Shown piece by piece: positions 58,201 to 64,000 of a stretch of 64,000 bases of DNA. The stretch comes from CAYWXK01 sp964462515 (GTDB taxonomy: Bacteria > Planctomycetota > Phycisphaerae > Sedimentisphaerales > Anaerobacaceae): positions 1-64,000 of the forward strand of contig CAYWXK010000017.1 of the NCBI GenBank assembly GCA_964462515.1, written 5' to 3'. The translations under genes and the position numbers were made by a program. Each line of letters begins with the position of its first letter. The stretch's first letter is position 1. Below the pieces are notes generated by a model that ran no database searches, had not been told where the DNA came from, and saw only the letters and a list, made by a program, of their open reading frames with translations.

Positions 58201-58620
58201 GAAACCGGCTGGTTTTTGGCACAAACGCGTCTTATGCTGGTGATGGAGCGTGGTGATGATGAGCTATGGCTGGCGCCTTTTGTTACAAACCACTGGATGA
58301 AAAATGGTATGGTCGTGGGCGTCCGAAATGCGCCGACCAAATTTGGCAAGGTCAGCTATAAGATTACTTCTGCTGTCAGCAAGGGGTATATTGAAGCAGT
58401 GGTTGAGCCGCTGGTGGTTCGACAGGCTCACCATCCCGAACGGAGTCGAGGGACTCGTTCAGTGCCCGAAACATTGGTGCTTCGCCTGCGTCATCCGGAT
58501 GAAAAACCTATAAAGTCTGTAACGGTCAACGGCAAACCGCACAAAGACTTTAACCCTCAGCGGGAATACATACGGCTCAAGCCGGATACCGGGAAGATAA
58601 TCGTTCGAGCACAATATTGA
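55279..58620 (+). CDS. Large secreted six-hairpin (alpha/alpha) glycosidase-like protein carrying repeat insertions
   Basis: 1113 residues from ATG 55279; the in-frame TTG at 55267 lies in a repeat and ATG 55306 is an alternative. Signal peptide near 10-35. Residues about 40-300 are beta-sandwich domains; about 395-600 a second sandwich; about 600-970 a six-hairpin barrel (MAARNEEQGKRFAAW, SEAHSIIRGMDLMGNEDF, TGYTVMGTGWHLWTLAEHYQLT, GRSWCYDVEIGSHHLAVL), and the C-terminus a small beta domain. The barrel fits clan GH-L/GH-M-like glycosidases but I cannot name a family. Three stretches are translated repeats: residues 318-338, 353-371 and 1045-1058, the last giving VVRQAHHPERSRG. LSLSNG at about 830 may be a fourth. 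All keep the frame. Confidence 0.75.
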   Translation: MKLFRIAGCMRTRNLILLVLLILALAYVGAAYTAEPKSGVAAPQSLEKDFDIARFARVVTWDPNRTGSHPSRIEELKIDEIFLETDVLPAANGTYIVPRAPNGQGCIGLQWMQSIESRILKELVLLFAEGSPMPSTNEIRIESWVGESAWQGDWKPLPVKIEQEGNRWFFRIIWPNGGPGCIGVEKVRWIFPASTRPFVVSKIETFTLCKWDSVVLNLELEKPKTGQSGRIELYNGEIIEPPAKDNSLHCEWDLAGPLQLKIRYCKPEKRLLKSDRTLVTVRLPEGTFSVSINDILEHGCVYVPAFGFFMAKDSADVSPVRNKMADTFSLYPVAISNGVSLDKYRQKITGNETILRLLSVAQDGERSRTIRQRVRKTPDQSFTQAMEKVHHKVQDNGPTMLSLACDNHKFVVERAGDLWVFEGGFKLIPTFGSGKNEKLTRNMYGGWLPVPVTTVEEDGIRYRQRTFVAPYGQENPDYHPFLQRQPICVAELIIENPHPDSADSSLNLRFLADAKKNQPAELQQVQNGMVVQKQERLLAFVDTSEIKTLKVEAQNGNLIISGTVPGQTTESCFVYIPTWEIKPDEYASLKGGTKLLSETETYWNNILASAAQLEIPEPLLLNVIRASQVYCLMAARNEEQGKRFAAWISSDRYGPLESEAHSIIRGMDLMGNEDFARRSMDFFINKYNPAGYLTTGYTVMGTGWHLWTLAEHYQLTKDSQWLKKVAPEVARVCQWIVRQREKTKKINIYGEKLPEYGLMPPGVAADWNRFGYRSYNQGNFYAGLDGAARCLADIGYPDANSLLGNAAQFREDIQRSYLWTQQHSPVLSLSNGTWVPYYPSFVYGFGEDAYPGEDGGRSWCYDVEIGSHHLAVLGVLDETDPNIDWIADRMEDVWFFHDGLYDYPAEETKKDWFNLGGFSKVQPYYTRIQELYALIDDVKPFIRSYFNAIPSLLNTENLSFWEHFHNNGAWNKTHETGWFLAQTRLMLVMERGDDELWLAPFVTNHWMKNGMVVGVRNAPTKFGKVSYKITSAVSKGYIEAVVEPLVVRQAHHPERSRGTRSVPETLVLRLRHPDEKPIKSVTVNGKPHKDFNPQREYIRLKPDTGKIIVRAQY
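56232..56293. repeat. CCCCGTTAGAAAT / ATTTCTAACGGGG palindrome inside a coding sequence
   Basis: Perfect 13-base arms (56232-56244 and 56281-56293) separated by 36 bases, encoding SPVRNKMADTFSLYPVAISN of the six-hairpin protein in frame. Same arms as the intergenic hairpin at 41310-41345 except one base. Confidence 0.88.
56337..56391. repeat. GTTCGAC-family repeat inside a coding sequence
   Basis: AATCCTTCGACTCCTTTCAG, TCGCTCAGGATGGTGAGCGG and AGTCGAACCATTCGG, encoding the residues LRLLSVAQDGERSRTIRQ. It comes 43 bases after the palindrome above, so both repeat families inserted side by side. Confidence 0.88.
58413..58453. repeat. GTTCGAC-family repeat near the 3' end of the six-hairpin gene
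   Basis: GGTGGTTCGACAGGCTCACC followed by ATCCCGAACGGAGTCGAGGG, encoding VVRQAHHPERSRG. The DNA is nearly identical to the intergenic copy at 63844-63887. Confidence 0.9.
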
Positions 58621-58636
58621 TAGGCCGAAGTCAATT

Positions 58637-58757
58637 AACCGCTGATAACACAGTCATAGGGACTCCTTACGGAGAGAACGCAGATAAAAACTTAAAAAAA
58701 TAACTCTGCGACCTCTGACATAAGGCATCCCCAAGTGGAGGCGTTCTCTGCGGTAAA
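58637..58757. repeat. ACGGAGAGAACGCAGA / CTCTGCG repeat region
   Basis: ACTCCTTACGGAGAGAACGC, AACTCTGCGACCTCTGAC, AAGGCATCCCCAAGTGGAGG and GTTCTCTGCGGTAAAAG follow in order. CGCAGA and TCTGCG parts form imperfect inverted arms. The first unit recurs at 51009-51031 and the third is the GGCATCCCC family, inserted in between. Confidence 0.65.
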
Positions 58758-58776
58758 AGAAAGTTCGTATGAAATT

Positions 58777-61401
58777 ATGAGAAAAGGGAAGAAATTTTTG
58801 ATGATAGGATTTGTGGAATCGTTTGTGTTAGCTATCTGTTCGATGCTGTCAACAGCCGGGGCGACTGAGATGCCGGGTCCGTTTGTGCTGAAAGAGGATT
58901 CGTTTAAGCACTATATTGATACTTTCAACAAAGACGATAATGAGCTGTTCGTTCAGTATATCCCGAATGAAAAAGCGTGGGAATTTCTCAAGGTGAACAT
59001 TCCGTTATTTGAGTGTCCGGACAAGGATTTCGAGCTGACCTATTATTTTCGCTGGTGGACCTATCGCAAACACATCAAGGAAACGCCTGATGGGTTTGTG
59101 GTTACTGAGTTTCTGCCGAAGGTAAGCTGGGGCGGCAAGCACAATGAGATTAGCTGCGCCGCAGGCCATCATTTTTACGAGGGCCGATGGCTGCACGATG
59201 CGAAATATCTGGACGATTACGCCGTGTTCTGGTTTCAAAAGGGCGGAGCACCGCGAAGATACAGTTGCTGGATTGCCGATGCACTCTACGCTCGATATCT
59301 TGTCATGCCGCTGCGCCTCGCGTCGCAAGACGCGGCAGCAGGGCGGCCGGACAAAAAGCTAATTACCAGCCTGCTCGATGACCTAGTCCGTAACTATAAA
59401 GAATGGGAAAAAGAGAGGCTCGAACCCGATGGCTTGTTCTGGCAGATTGACGACCGGGACGGGATGGAGTTTTCCATTTCCGGTTCGGGAGGGCTAAAAA
59501 TGTTAGGTGAACCAGGCAAGCGGCCCTCGATAAACTCTTATATGTTCGGCGACGCAAGAGCTATTGCAAAAATCGCCGAGCTTGCCGGGCGAAACGACAT
59601 TGCAGAAGAATACCAGGCAAAGGCTGAAAAGCTCAAACAGCTTATCCAGACAAAACTATGGAACGACAGGGAAAAGTTTTTTATGACGCTGCCTCGCGAT
59701 AAAGAAACGCTGGTCAATGTTCGCGAGGAAATCGGTTTTACTCCGTGGTACTTCAATCTGCCGGAGCAAAGTTATGAAGAGGCCTGGAAGGAATTGATGG
59801 ACCCAAAAGGTTTTTATGCGCCGTTTGGTCCTACGACCGCAGAGCAGCGTCACCCGCAATTTGCCGTTCGCTACGAAGGACATTCCTGCCAGTGGAATGG
59901 CCCAAGCTGGCCTTACGCAACTTCAATAACCTTGACTGCTCTTGCCAACGTCCTGAACAACTATAAACAGGATGTCATAAGTTGTGCTGATTATTTTGAG
60001 ACTCTGAAGATTTACACAAAGAGCCATCGCCTGAAGCGTGAAAATGGCCAGGTCGTTGCCTGGATAGACGAGAACCTTAATCCTTATACCGGAGACTGGA
60101 TTGCTCGAACTCGTTTATCCGGCTCGGTCCGAGGTAAGGATTATAATCATTCCACGTATTGCGATTTGGTCATTTCCGGTTTGGTCGGCCTGCGACCGCG
60201 GCCAGATGATGTTGTCGAGGTTAACCCGCTGCTCCCTCAAGATACGTGGGACTGGTTCTGCCTCGACAATGTGCTCTACCATGGGCGGATAATTACAATA
60301 CTCTGGGACAAGACGGGTAAGAAATATAACAGAGGAACAGGTCTGCGTGTGTTCGCCGATGGCAAAGAGGCAGCTCAAGCAGATTCACTGCAGCGTGTCA
60401 CTGGTAAGTTAAGACCAGCAGCCGTCGGCGACGCCTCAATTTCCCCGACACAAGACTTGCGTGCAGTGCAAGGAGCGACTGCTCGCCGTGCTGATGCACT
60501 GGCGCAGCAGGCAGGTTGGCGCAAGTATGAGAATAATCCTGTTCTCGGCGGTAACCTTGGGACCTGCTTCGATGTGGCTGTCCTCAAGGAAAAGAGCAAA
60601 TACCGTATGTGGTTCTCCTGGCGTCCAAAAAAGTCTATTGCCTTGGTTGAAAGCACCGACGGTATCCACTGGGGCGACCCGGAAATCGTGCTGGGACCCA
60701 GGCCGGATTCGACTTGGGAACACCAGGTCAACCGGCCAGTGGTAGTAAAGCACGACAACCTCTATCATATATGGTATACGGGCCAGGCAAGCGGCCACTC
60801 TTGTATCGGGTATGCCACTAGCACCGACGGCCACAAGTGGAAGCGGACCAGCGACAAACCTGTCCTATCACCTGAAGAGCCGTGGGAAAATGTAGCGGTT
60901 ATGTGCCCTCATGTCCTGTGGGACACAAAAGAAGGTCTGTATCGAATGTGGTACTCGGCAGGAGAGCAATATGAGCCGAATGCAATCGGGTATGCCACCA
61001 GCTCAGATGGTAGGCACTGGAGCAAGCTGCCGAGCAATCCTGTTTTCACCGCCGACCCGAACAAACCATGGGAGCAGCACAAAGTAACAGCCTGCCAGGT
61101 AATACACCAGGGTAAATGGCACCTGATGTTTTACATTGGCTTTCGTGACGAGGACCATGCCCAAATAGGCCTGGCTCGCTCCAGAGACGGCATAGCCGGC
61201 TGGCAGCGCCACACTAATAATCCCATTATTTCCCCAGTCACGGGCAGCTGGGATGCAGATGCCTGCTATAAGCCGTTTGCCATCTTTGAGGGCAATAACA
61301 ATCGCTGGCTGCTCTGGTACAACGGCCGCAAGGATACCGTAGAGCAGATTGGCCTTGCGATTCACGATGGCGAAGACCTTGGCTTTTTATCTTCTGATTG
61401 A
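58777..61401 (+). CDS. Secreted fusion: MGH1/GH63-like glycosidase barrel plus GH43/GH130-like beta-propeller
   Basis: 874 residues from ATG 58777; the upstream frame from 58735 lies in a repeat. Signal peptide about 1-32 (ending STAGA). Residues about 40-570 are a six-hairpin barrel like mannosylglycerate hydrolase/GH63: LEPDGLFWQIDDRDGMEFSISG, SINSYMFGDARAIAKIAEL, IGFTPWYFNLPEQSYEEAW and CQWNGPSWPYATSITLTALAN are characteristic, with Asp and Glu candidates. After an Ala/Arg-rich linker (about 575-605), residues 606-874 form a five-bladed propeller as in GH43/GH68/GH130-type proteins: WRKYENNPVLGG, FDVAVLKEKSKYRMWFSW, repeated IGYATSTDG/YRMWYSAG/WLLWYNGRKD. Such a pairing suggests that two different linkages of one glycan are processed. 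Confidence 0.78.
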   Translation: MRKGKKFLMIGFVESFVLAICSMLSTAGATEMPGPFVLKEDSFKHYIDTFNKDDNELFVQYIPNEKAWEFLKVNIPLFECPDKDFELTYYFRWWTYRKHIKETPDGFVVTEFLPKVSWGGKHNEISCAAGHHFYEGRWLHDAKYLDDYAVFWFQKGGAPRRYSCWIADALYARYLVMPLRLASQDAAAGRPDKKLITSLLDDLVRNYKEWEKERLEPDGLFWQIDDRDGMEFSISGSGGLKMLGEPGKRPSINSYMFGDARAIAKIAELAGRNDIAEEYQAKAEKLKQLIQTKLWNDREKFFMTLPRDKETLVNVREEIGFTPWYFNLPEQSYEEAWKELMDPKGFYAPFGPTTAEQRHPQFAVRYEGHSCQWNGPSWPYATSITLTALANVLNNYKQDVISCADYFETLKIYTKSHRLKRENGQVVAWIDENLNPYTGDWIARTRLSGSVRGKDYNHSTYCDLVISGLVGLRPRPDDVVEVNPLLPQDTWDWFCLDNVLYHGRIITILWDKTGKKYNRGTGLRVFADGKEAAQADSLQRVTGKLRPAAVGDASISPTQDLRAVQGATARRADALAQQAGWRKYENNPVLGGNLGTCFDVAVLKEKSKYRMWFSWRPKKSIALVESTDGIHWGDPEIVLGPRPDSTWEHQVNRPVVVKHDNLYHIWYTGQASGHSCIGYATSTDGHKWKRTSDKPVLSPEEPWENVAVMCPHVLWDTKEGLYRMWYSAGEQYEPNAIGYATSSDGRHWSKLPSNPVFTADPNKPWEQHKVTACQVIHQGKWHLMFYIGFRDEDHAQIGLARSRDGIAGWQRHTNNPIISPVTGSWDADACYKPFAIFEGNNNRWLLWYNGRKDTVEQIGLAIHDGEDLGFLSSD

Positions 61402-61404
61402 TGA

Positions 61405-61437
61405 CCCCATGAGATGTCGTTTCACTATCTCACGGGG
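61405..61437. repeat. CCCCATGAGAT / ATCTCACGGGG hairpin
   Basis: Eleven-base arms with one mismatch around an 11-base loop, directly after the stop of the fusion glycosidase. It lacks a T tract but could end transcription. Confidence 0.55.
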
Positions 61438-61509
61438 TGAAAGGCATCACGGGTGCCGGATGAGAAGAATAAAGGCAGAAAGCAGCCGACAGACCAAACG
61501 CACTTTTGT

Positions 61510-61578
61510 GCCACAAAGACACTAAGACACCAAGATTACAATATATCTTTTAATTTCGTGGCTTCGTGCCTTAGTGGT
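61510..61578. repeat. GCCACAAAGACACTAAGACACCAAG hairpin repeat
   Basis: Left arm GCCACAAAGACACTAAGACA and right arm GTGGCTTCGTGCCTTAGTGG pair across an A/T-rich loop. Member of the same family as 38361-38441 and 63758-63826. Confidence 0.85.
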
Positions 61579-61693
61579 AATTTTTTCACGGCGATGAGCG
61601 ACAGTAATGACATTCAGTGACGGTCCTTTGAACGTTGAACATTCAACTTTAAGCATCGAGGACAACACTTGGACAGTAAAAAGGGAAAGACGA

Positions 61694-63736
61694 ATGACAG
61701 AAAGGATTGAGAAATGCCGGTTTGCACACTCGGCAGTTTTAGTCGCATTACTGGTAATTAGTCATGCGTGGGCCGAGTCATATTTTGAGTTTCCAGGGCC
61801 AGCACCTGGTGATGCCAAAAGTAGTGTGAGCCAGGATAAGCTCGTTTTGGAAAATAGTGTTATAGCATTCAAGTGGACCGTCACAGATGGACGGCTGAAG
61901 CCAAATAGCTTGACCGACAAGCTCTCGGCAAACACGCTCCAATTGCAGGATGCTGAGTGCTTCCAATTTGTCTTAGGCAGTGGGCAGATAGTGAAGTGTT
62001 CCGACCTGAAAATCGTTGGCAAGCCGGAATTGAAGGTTTTTGAGCCAGAGCCAAAATCTCCACGCCTGGCCAAACGATTTGGGGGGAAACAAATTACTGC
62101 TTTCCTGGCTTCGTCTAATGGCAACCTCAAAGTGCAATGGTGTGCGATTTTGAGCGATGGCTCGAATTACGTGCGTCAAGAGCTGCGAGTTTCAACAATT
62201 AAGGATGCGATTGAAATAAAAGAGATAGTGCTGCTGGAGTTGGCCGCGTCCGGCACCAGGGTAATGGGTAGCGTGGATGGTTCGCCTGTAGTAGCGTCCA
62301 ATATGTTCTTTGCCTGTGAGCACCCTATGTCAAAAAGTCAAATACTGCAAGGCAGCTTATCGCAATTTCGTTGCAGTTTGCCTTGTTCTATGTTGCTAAA
62401 GCAAGGTGATTCGCTAACAGCAAGCTGCGTTATTGGTGTTGCTCCGGAAGGGCAGTTGCGCCGTGCCTTTTTATATTATATTGAACGTGAGCGGGCACAT
62501 CCATATCGGCCATTTCTGCACTACAATAGTTGGTATGACATCGGCTATGGCGGCCAGAAGATACAAGAGGGTCAATGTATGGATGTGATTGAACTGTTCG
62601 GAAGGGAACTCATTAATAGGCGAAAGGTAGTAATGGACTCGTTCGCCCTGGACGACGGGTGGGATGATACTGCTTCGCTGTGGCAGTTTCACAAGGGTTT
62701 TCCCAACGGGTTTTCCCCTCTGCGGAAAGTGGCCGAGAAATATGGTTCCGCTTTGGGCGCCTGGCTTTCTCCTTTTGGCGGCTACGGCGAGGCCAAAAAG
62801 GAGAGGATAAAATACGGCCTCCAGCAGGGTTTCGAAACAAACCAGAGCGGTTTTTCCCTGGCCGGTCCAAACTACTACGCCCGTTTTCGCGATGTATGTG
62901 TGAAAATGATTCGTGAATATGGCTTGAACTACTTTAAGTTCGATGGTATCGGCGCAGGCGGCACAACCGGCGGAACCGGCAGTGAATTTGCCGGGGATGT
63001 ACAGGTCCTGTTGCAACTTGTCGGCGAGCTGCGCCAGGTCAAACCAGATATTTTTGTGAACATTACAACTGGCACCTGGCCATCCCCATATTGGCTGTGG
63101 TATGGCGACTCGACCTGGCGAGCAGGGTCGGATTGGAGCACTTTCGGCTGGGGCTCCAAAAGGCAGCAGCAGGTCACTTACAGGGACAAGGAAACCTATC
63201 ATAATATCGTTAGCCGCGCCCCCTTGTATCCGTTGAATTCACTTATGACACAGGGTGTTATGTTCGCCAATCACGGACTCCCAGATGAGGTTAATGACCT
63301 TGTCGATGATATACGTGCTTTCTTTGCCGGCGGGACAAACTGCCAGGAATTATATATCACTCCATCCTTGATGCAGCTGGAGCACTGGGATGCTTTAGCT
63401 GAAGCAGCAAAATGGTCCCGTGACAATAATGATGTATTGGTAGATACGCACTGGGTAGGTGGCGACCCCGCTGGAGGGCAGGTTTATGGCTGGGCATCCT
63501 GGTCTAAACGAAAAGGCATCTTGTCGCTGCGTAATCCTTATGAAAAGCCGGGCAAAATCGCAATTGATATCGGCAAAGCATTCGAGCTACCCAATGGCGC
63601 CTCTCAGAAATATGCCCTGAGAAGTTCCTGGAAGAAGGATGTCGATAAAGGCGAGATTGTGTTATCTGCGGGAGAGGTTCATACTTTTGAGATGAAGCCC
63701 TTTGAGGTTCTTGTTTTTGATGCAATGCCTCTTTAA
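61694..63736 (+). CDS. GH36/GH27-like (clan GH-D) alpha-galactosidase-type protein, secreted
   Basis: 680 residues from ATG 61694 (AGGGAAAG upstream); earlier in-frame ATG 61607 is not supported. Signal peptide about 1-28 (ending SHAWA). Residues 30-265 form a beta-supersandwich; 270-590 a TIM barrel: VVMDSFALDDGWDDTASLW (about 315-335), FPNGFSPLRKVAEKYG, GAWLSPFGGY, LNYFKFDGIGAGG (nucleophile Asp), and TWRAGSDWSTFG with the Arg-x-x-x-Asp that in GH36 supplies the acid/base. An Asn-Gly-rich insert GTTGGTGSE follows the nucleophile. Substrate probably an alpha-galactoside or N-acetylgalactosaminide; the end domain is beta (about 595-680). Confidence 0.8.
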   Translation: MTERIEKCRFAHSAVLVALLVISHAWAESYFEFPGPAPGDAKSSVSQDKLVLENSVIAFKWTVTDGRLKPNSLTDKLSANTLQLQDAECFQFVLGSGQIVKCSDLKIVGKPELKVFEPEPKSPRLAKRFGGKQITAFLASSNGNLKVQWCAILSDGSNYVRQELRVSTIKDAIEIKEIVLLELAASGTRVMGSVDGSPVVASNMFFACEHPMSKSQILQGSLSQFRCSLPCSMLLKQGDSLTASCVIGVAPEGQLRRAFLYYIERERAHPYRPFLHYNSWYDIGYGGQKIQEGQCMDVIELFGRELINRRKVVMDSFALDDGWDDTASLWQFHKGFPNGFSPLRKVAEKYGSALGAWLSPFGGYGEAKKERIKYGLQQGFETNQSGFSLAGPNYYARFRDVCVKMIREYGLNYFKFDGIGAGGTTGGTGSEFAGDVQVLLQLVGELRQVKPDIFVNITTGTWPSPYWLWYGDSTWRAGSDWSTFGWGSKRQQQVTYRDKETYHNIVSRAPLYPLNSLMTQGVMFANHGLPDEVNDLVDDIRAFFAGGTNCQELYITPSLMQLEHWDALAEAAKWSRDNNDVLVDTHWVGGDPAGGQVYGWASWSKRKGILSLRNPYEKPGKIAIDIGKAFELPNGASQKYALRSSWKKDVDKGEIVLSAGEVHTFEMKPFEVLVFDAMPL

Positions 63737-63757
63737 GTTCTGGCAACACCGCATTTT

Positions 63758-63826
63758 GCCACCAAGACACAAAGACACCAAGTTTTTTTAATTTATAATT
63801 TCTTTGTGAATTCGTGTCTTCGTGGC
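63758..63826. repeat. GCCACCAAGACACAAAGACACCAAG hairpin repeat
   Basis: Left arm GCCACCAAGACACAAAGACA and right arm GTGAATTCGTGTCTTCGTGGC pair across an A/T-rich loop of about 25 bases. It follows the GH36-like gene, so it may double as terminator. Confidence 0.85.
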
Positions 63827-63843
63827 AATTTTTAATTTCCTAA

Positions 63844-63887
63844 TGGTTCGACAGGCTCACCATCCCAAGCGGAGTCGAAGGATTGGT
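63844..63887. repeat. GTTCGAC-family repeat, intergenic copy
   Basis: TGGTTCGACAGGCTCACCAT followed by CCCAAGCGGAGTCGAAGGAT. It is the closest match to the in-gene copy at 58413-58453. Confidence 0.9.
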
Positions 63888-63903
63888 GCGGGGTGCTGCT
63901 TTC

Positions 63904-64000
63904 TCAATTTGTCTTCAGAAGCTCACTGCAAAGCTGTCGATATTTGTTCTGCTCATCTGAACTCTCGGGGCTGGCAGCCCCTTCCTTCCAGGCCGAACGC
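63904..64000 (-). CDS. C-terminal end of an unidentified protein (partial)
   Basis: On the minus strand an open frame enters from the window edge and stops at TGA 63906-63904. It encodes 31 residues, WKEGAASPESSDEQNKYRQL and CSELLKTN at the end, an acidic-then-helical tail that looks like normal protein sequence. Not enough is present to name it. Confidence 0.5.
   Translation of the reverse strand, partial: RSAWKEGAASPESSDEQNKYRQLCSELLKTN

Overview
The window looks like chromosomal DNA of a planctomycete of the Phycisphaerae/Sedimentisphaerales type, probably from an assembled environmental genome. This rests on inference: very large secreted proteins combining lamin-tail (LTD), CotH-kinase and dockerin-like EF-hand modules, a type II secretion/type IV pilus cluster with many pseudopilins ending in GxDGxxGTxDD-like loops, a class II (B12-dependent) ribonucleotide reductase, and many secreted glycoside hydrolases. 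No tRNA, rRNA, CRISPR array, transposase or integrase was recognised.

Layout: 1-510 holds remnants of small genes. 521-11030 (minus) carries two giant CotH/LTD surface proteins. 11031-11852 is a repeat-rich leader ending in two NrdR-like boxes in front of nrdJ (11853-14927). 14928-16150 is a mosaic: a hicAB toxin-antitoxin pair (hicA frameshifted) whose antitoxin stop codon abuts a second, diverged nrdJ 3' end, followed by the tail of a PagL-like gene. 16160-17239 is the rplM-rpsI operon with clear promoter and terminator. 17260-28127 is housekeeping: EamA transporter, argC, nitrilase-family hydrolase, a HEAT-like/argJ fusion, a lone fumarase beta domain, a YchF/TGS GTPase, glutaminyl cyclotransferase, a DUF488 pair, a zinc dehydrogenase and cinA. 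28124-43894 is a secretion/pilus operon (two GspE/PilB ATPases, PilT, GspF, six pseudopilins, GspK-like, one EF-hand secreted protein). 43905-47886 has inositol monophosphatase, DUF2752 and two secreted proteins.

48257-63736 is a carbohydrate region: a CBM-like lipid-free secreted protein, a GH123/DUF4091-like enzyme, a small coiled-coil membrane protein, a sugar isomerase/epimerase, a PfkB kinase, a class II aldolase, a truncated amidohydrolase, and three large secreted glycosidases (an alpha/alpha barrel protein, an MGH1/GH63-like barrel fused to a GH43/GH130-like propeller, and a GH36-like enzyme). Together they suggest extracellular release of sugars from a glycan and an isomerase-kinase-aldolase route inside the cell; the T2SS-like cluster could export the secreted enzymes.

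The most unusual layer is a set of at least six dispersed palindromic repeat families. They fill almost every intergenic gap, form gene junctions, supply some start regions, and have inserted in frame into several proteins (the first CotH protein's signal peptide, ArgJ, the GspK-like protein, and three times or more in the 1.1-kilo-residue glycosidase). Two 66-bp near-identical copies lie in inverted orientation around the isomerase-kinase-aldolase segment.
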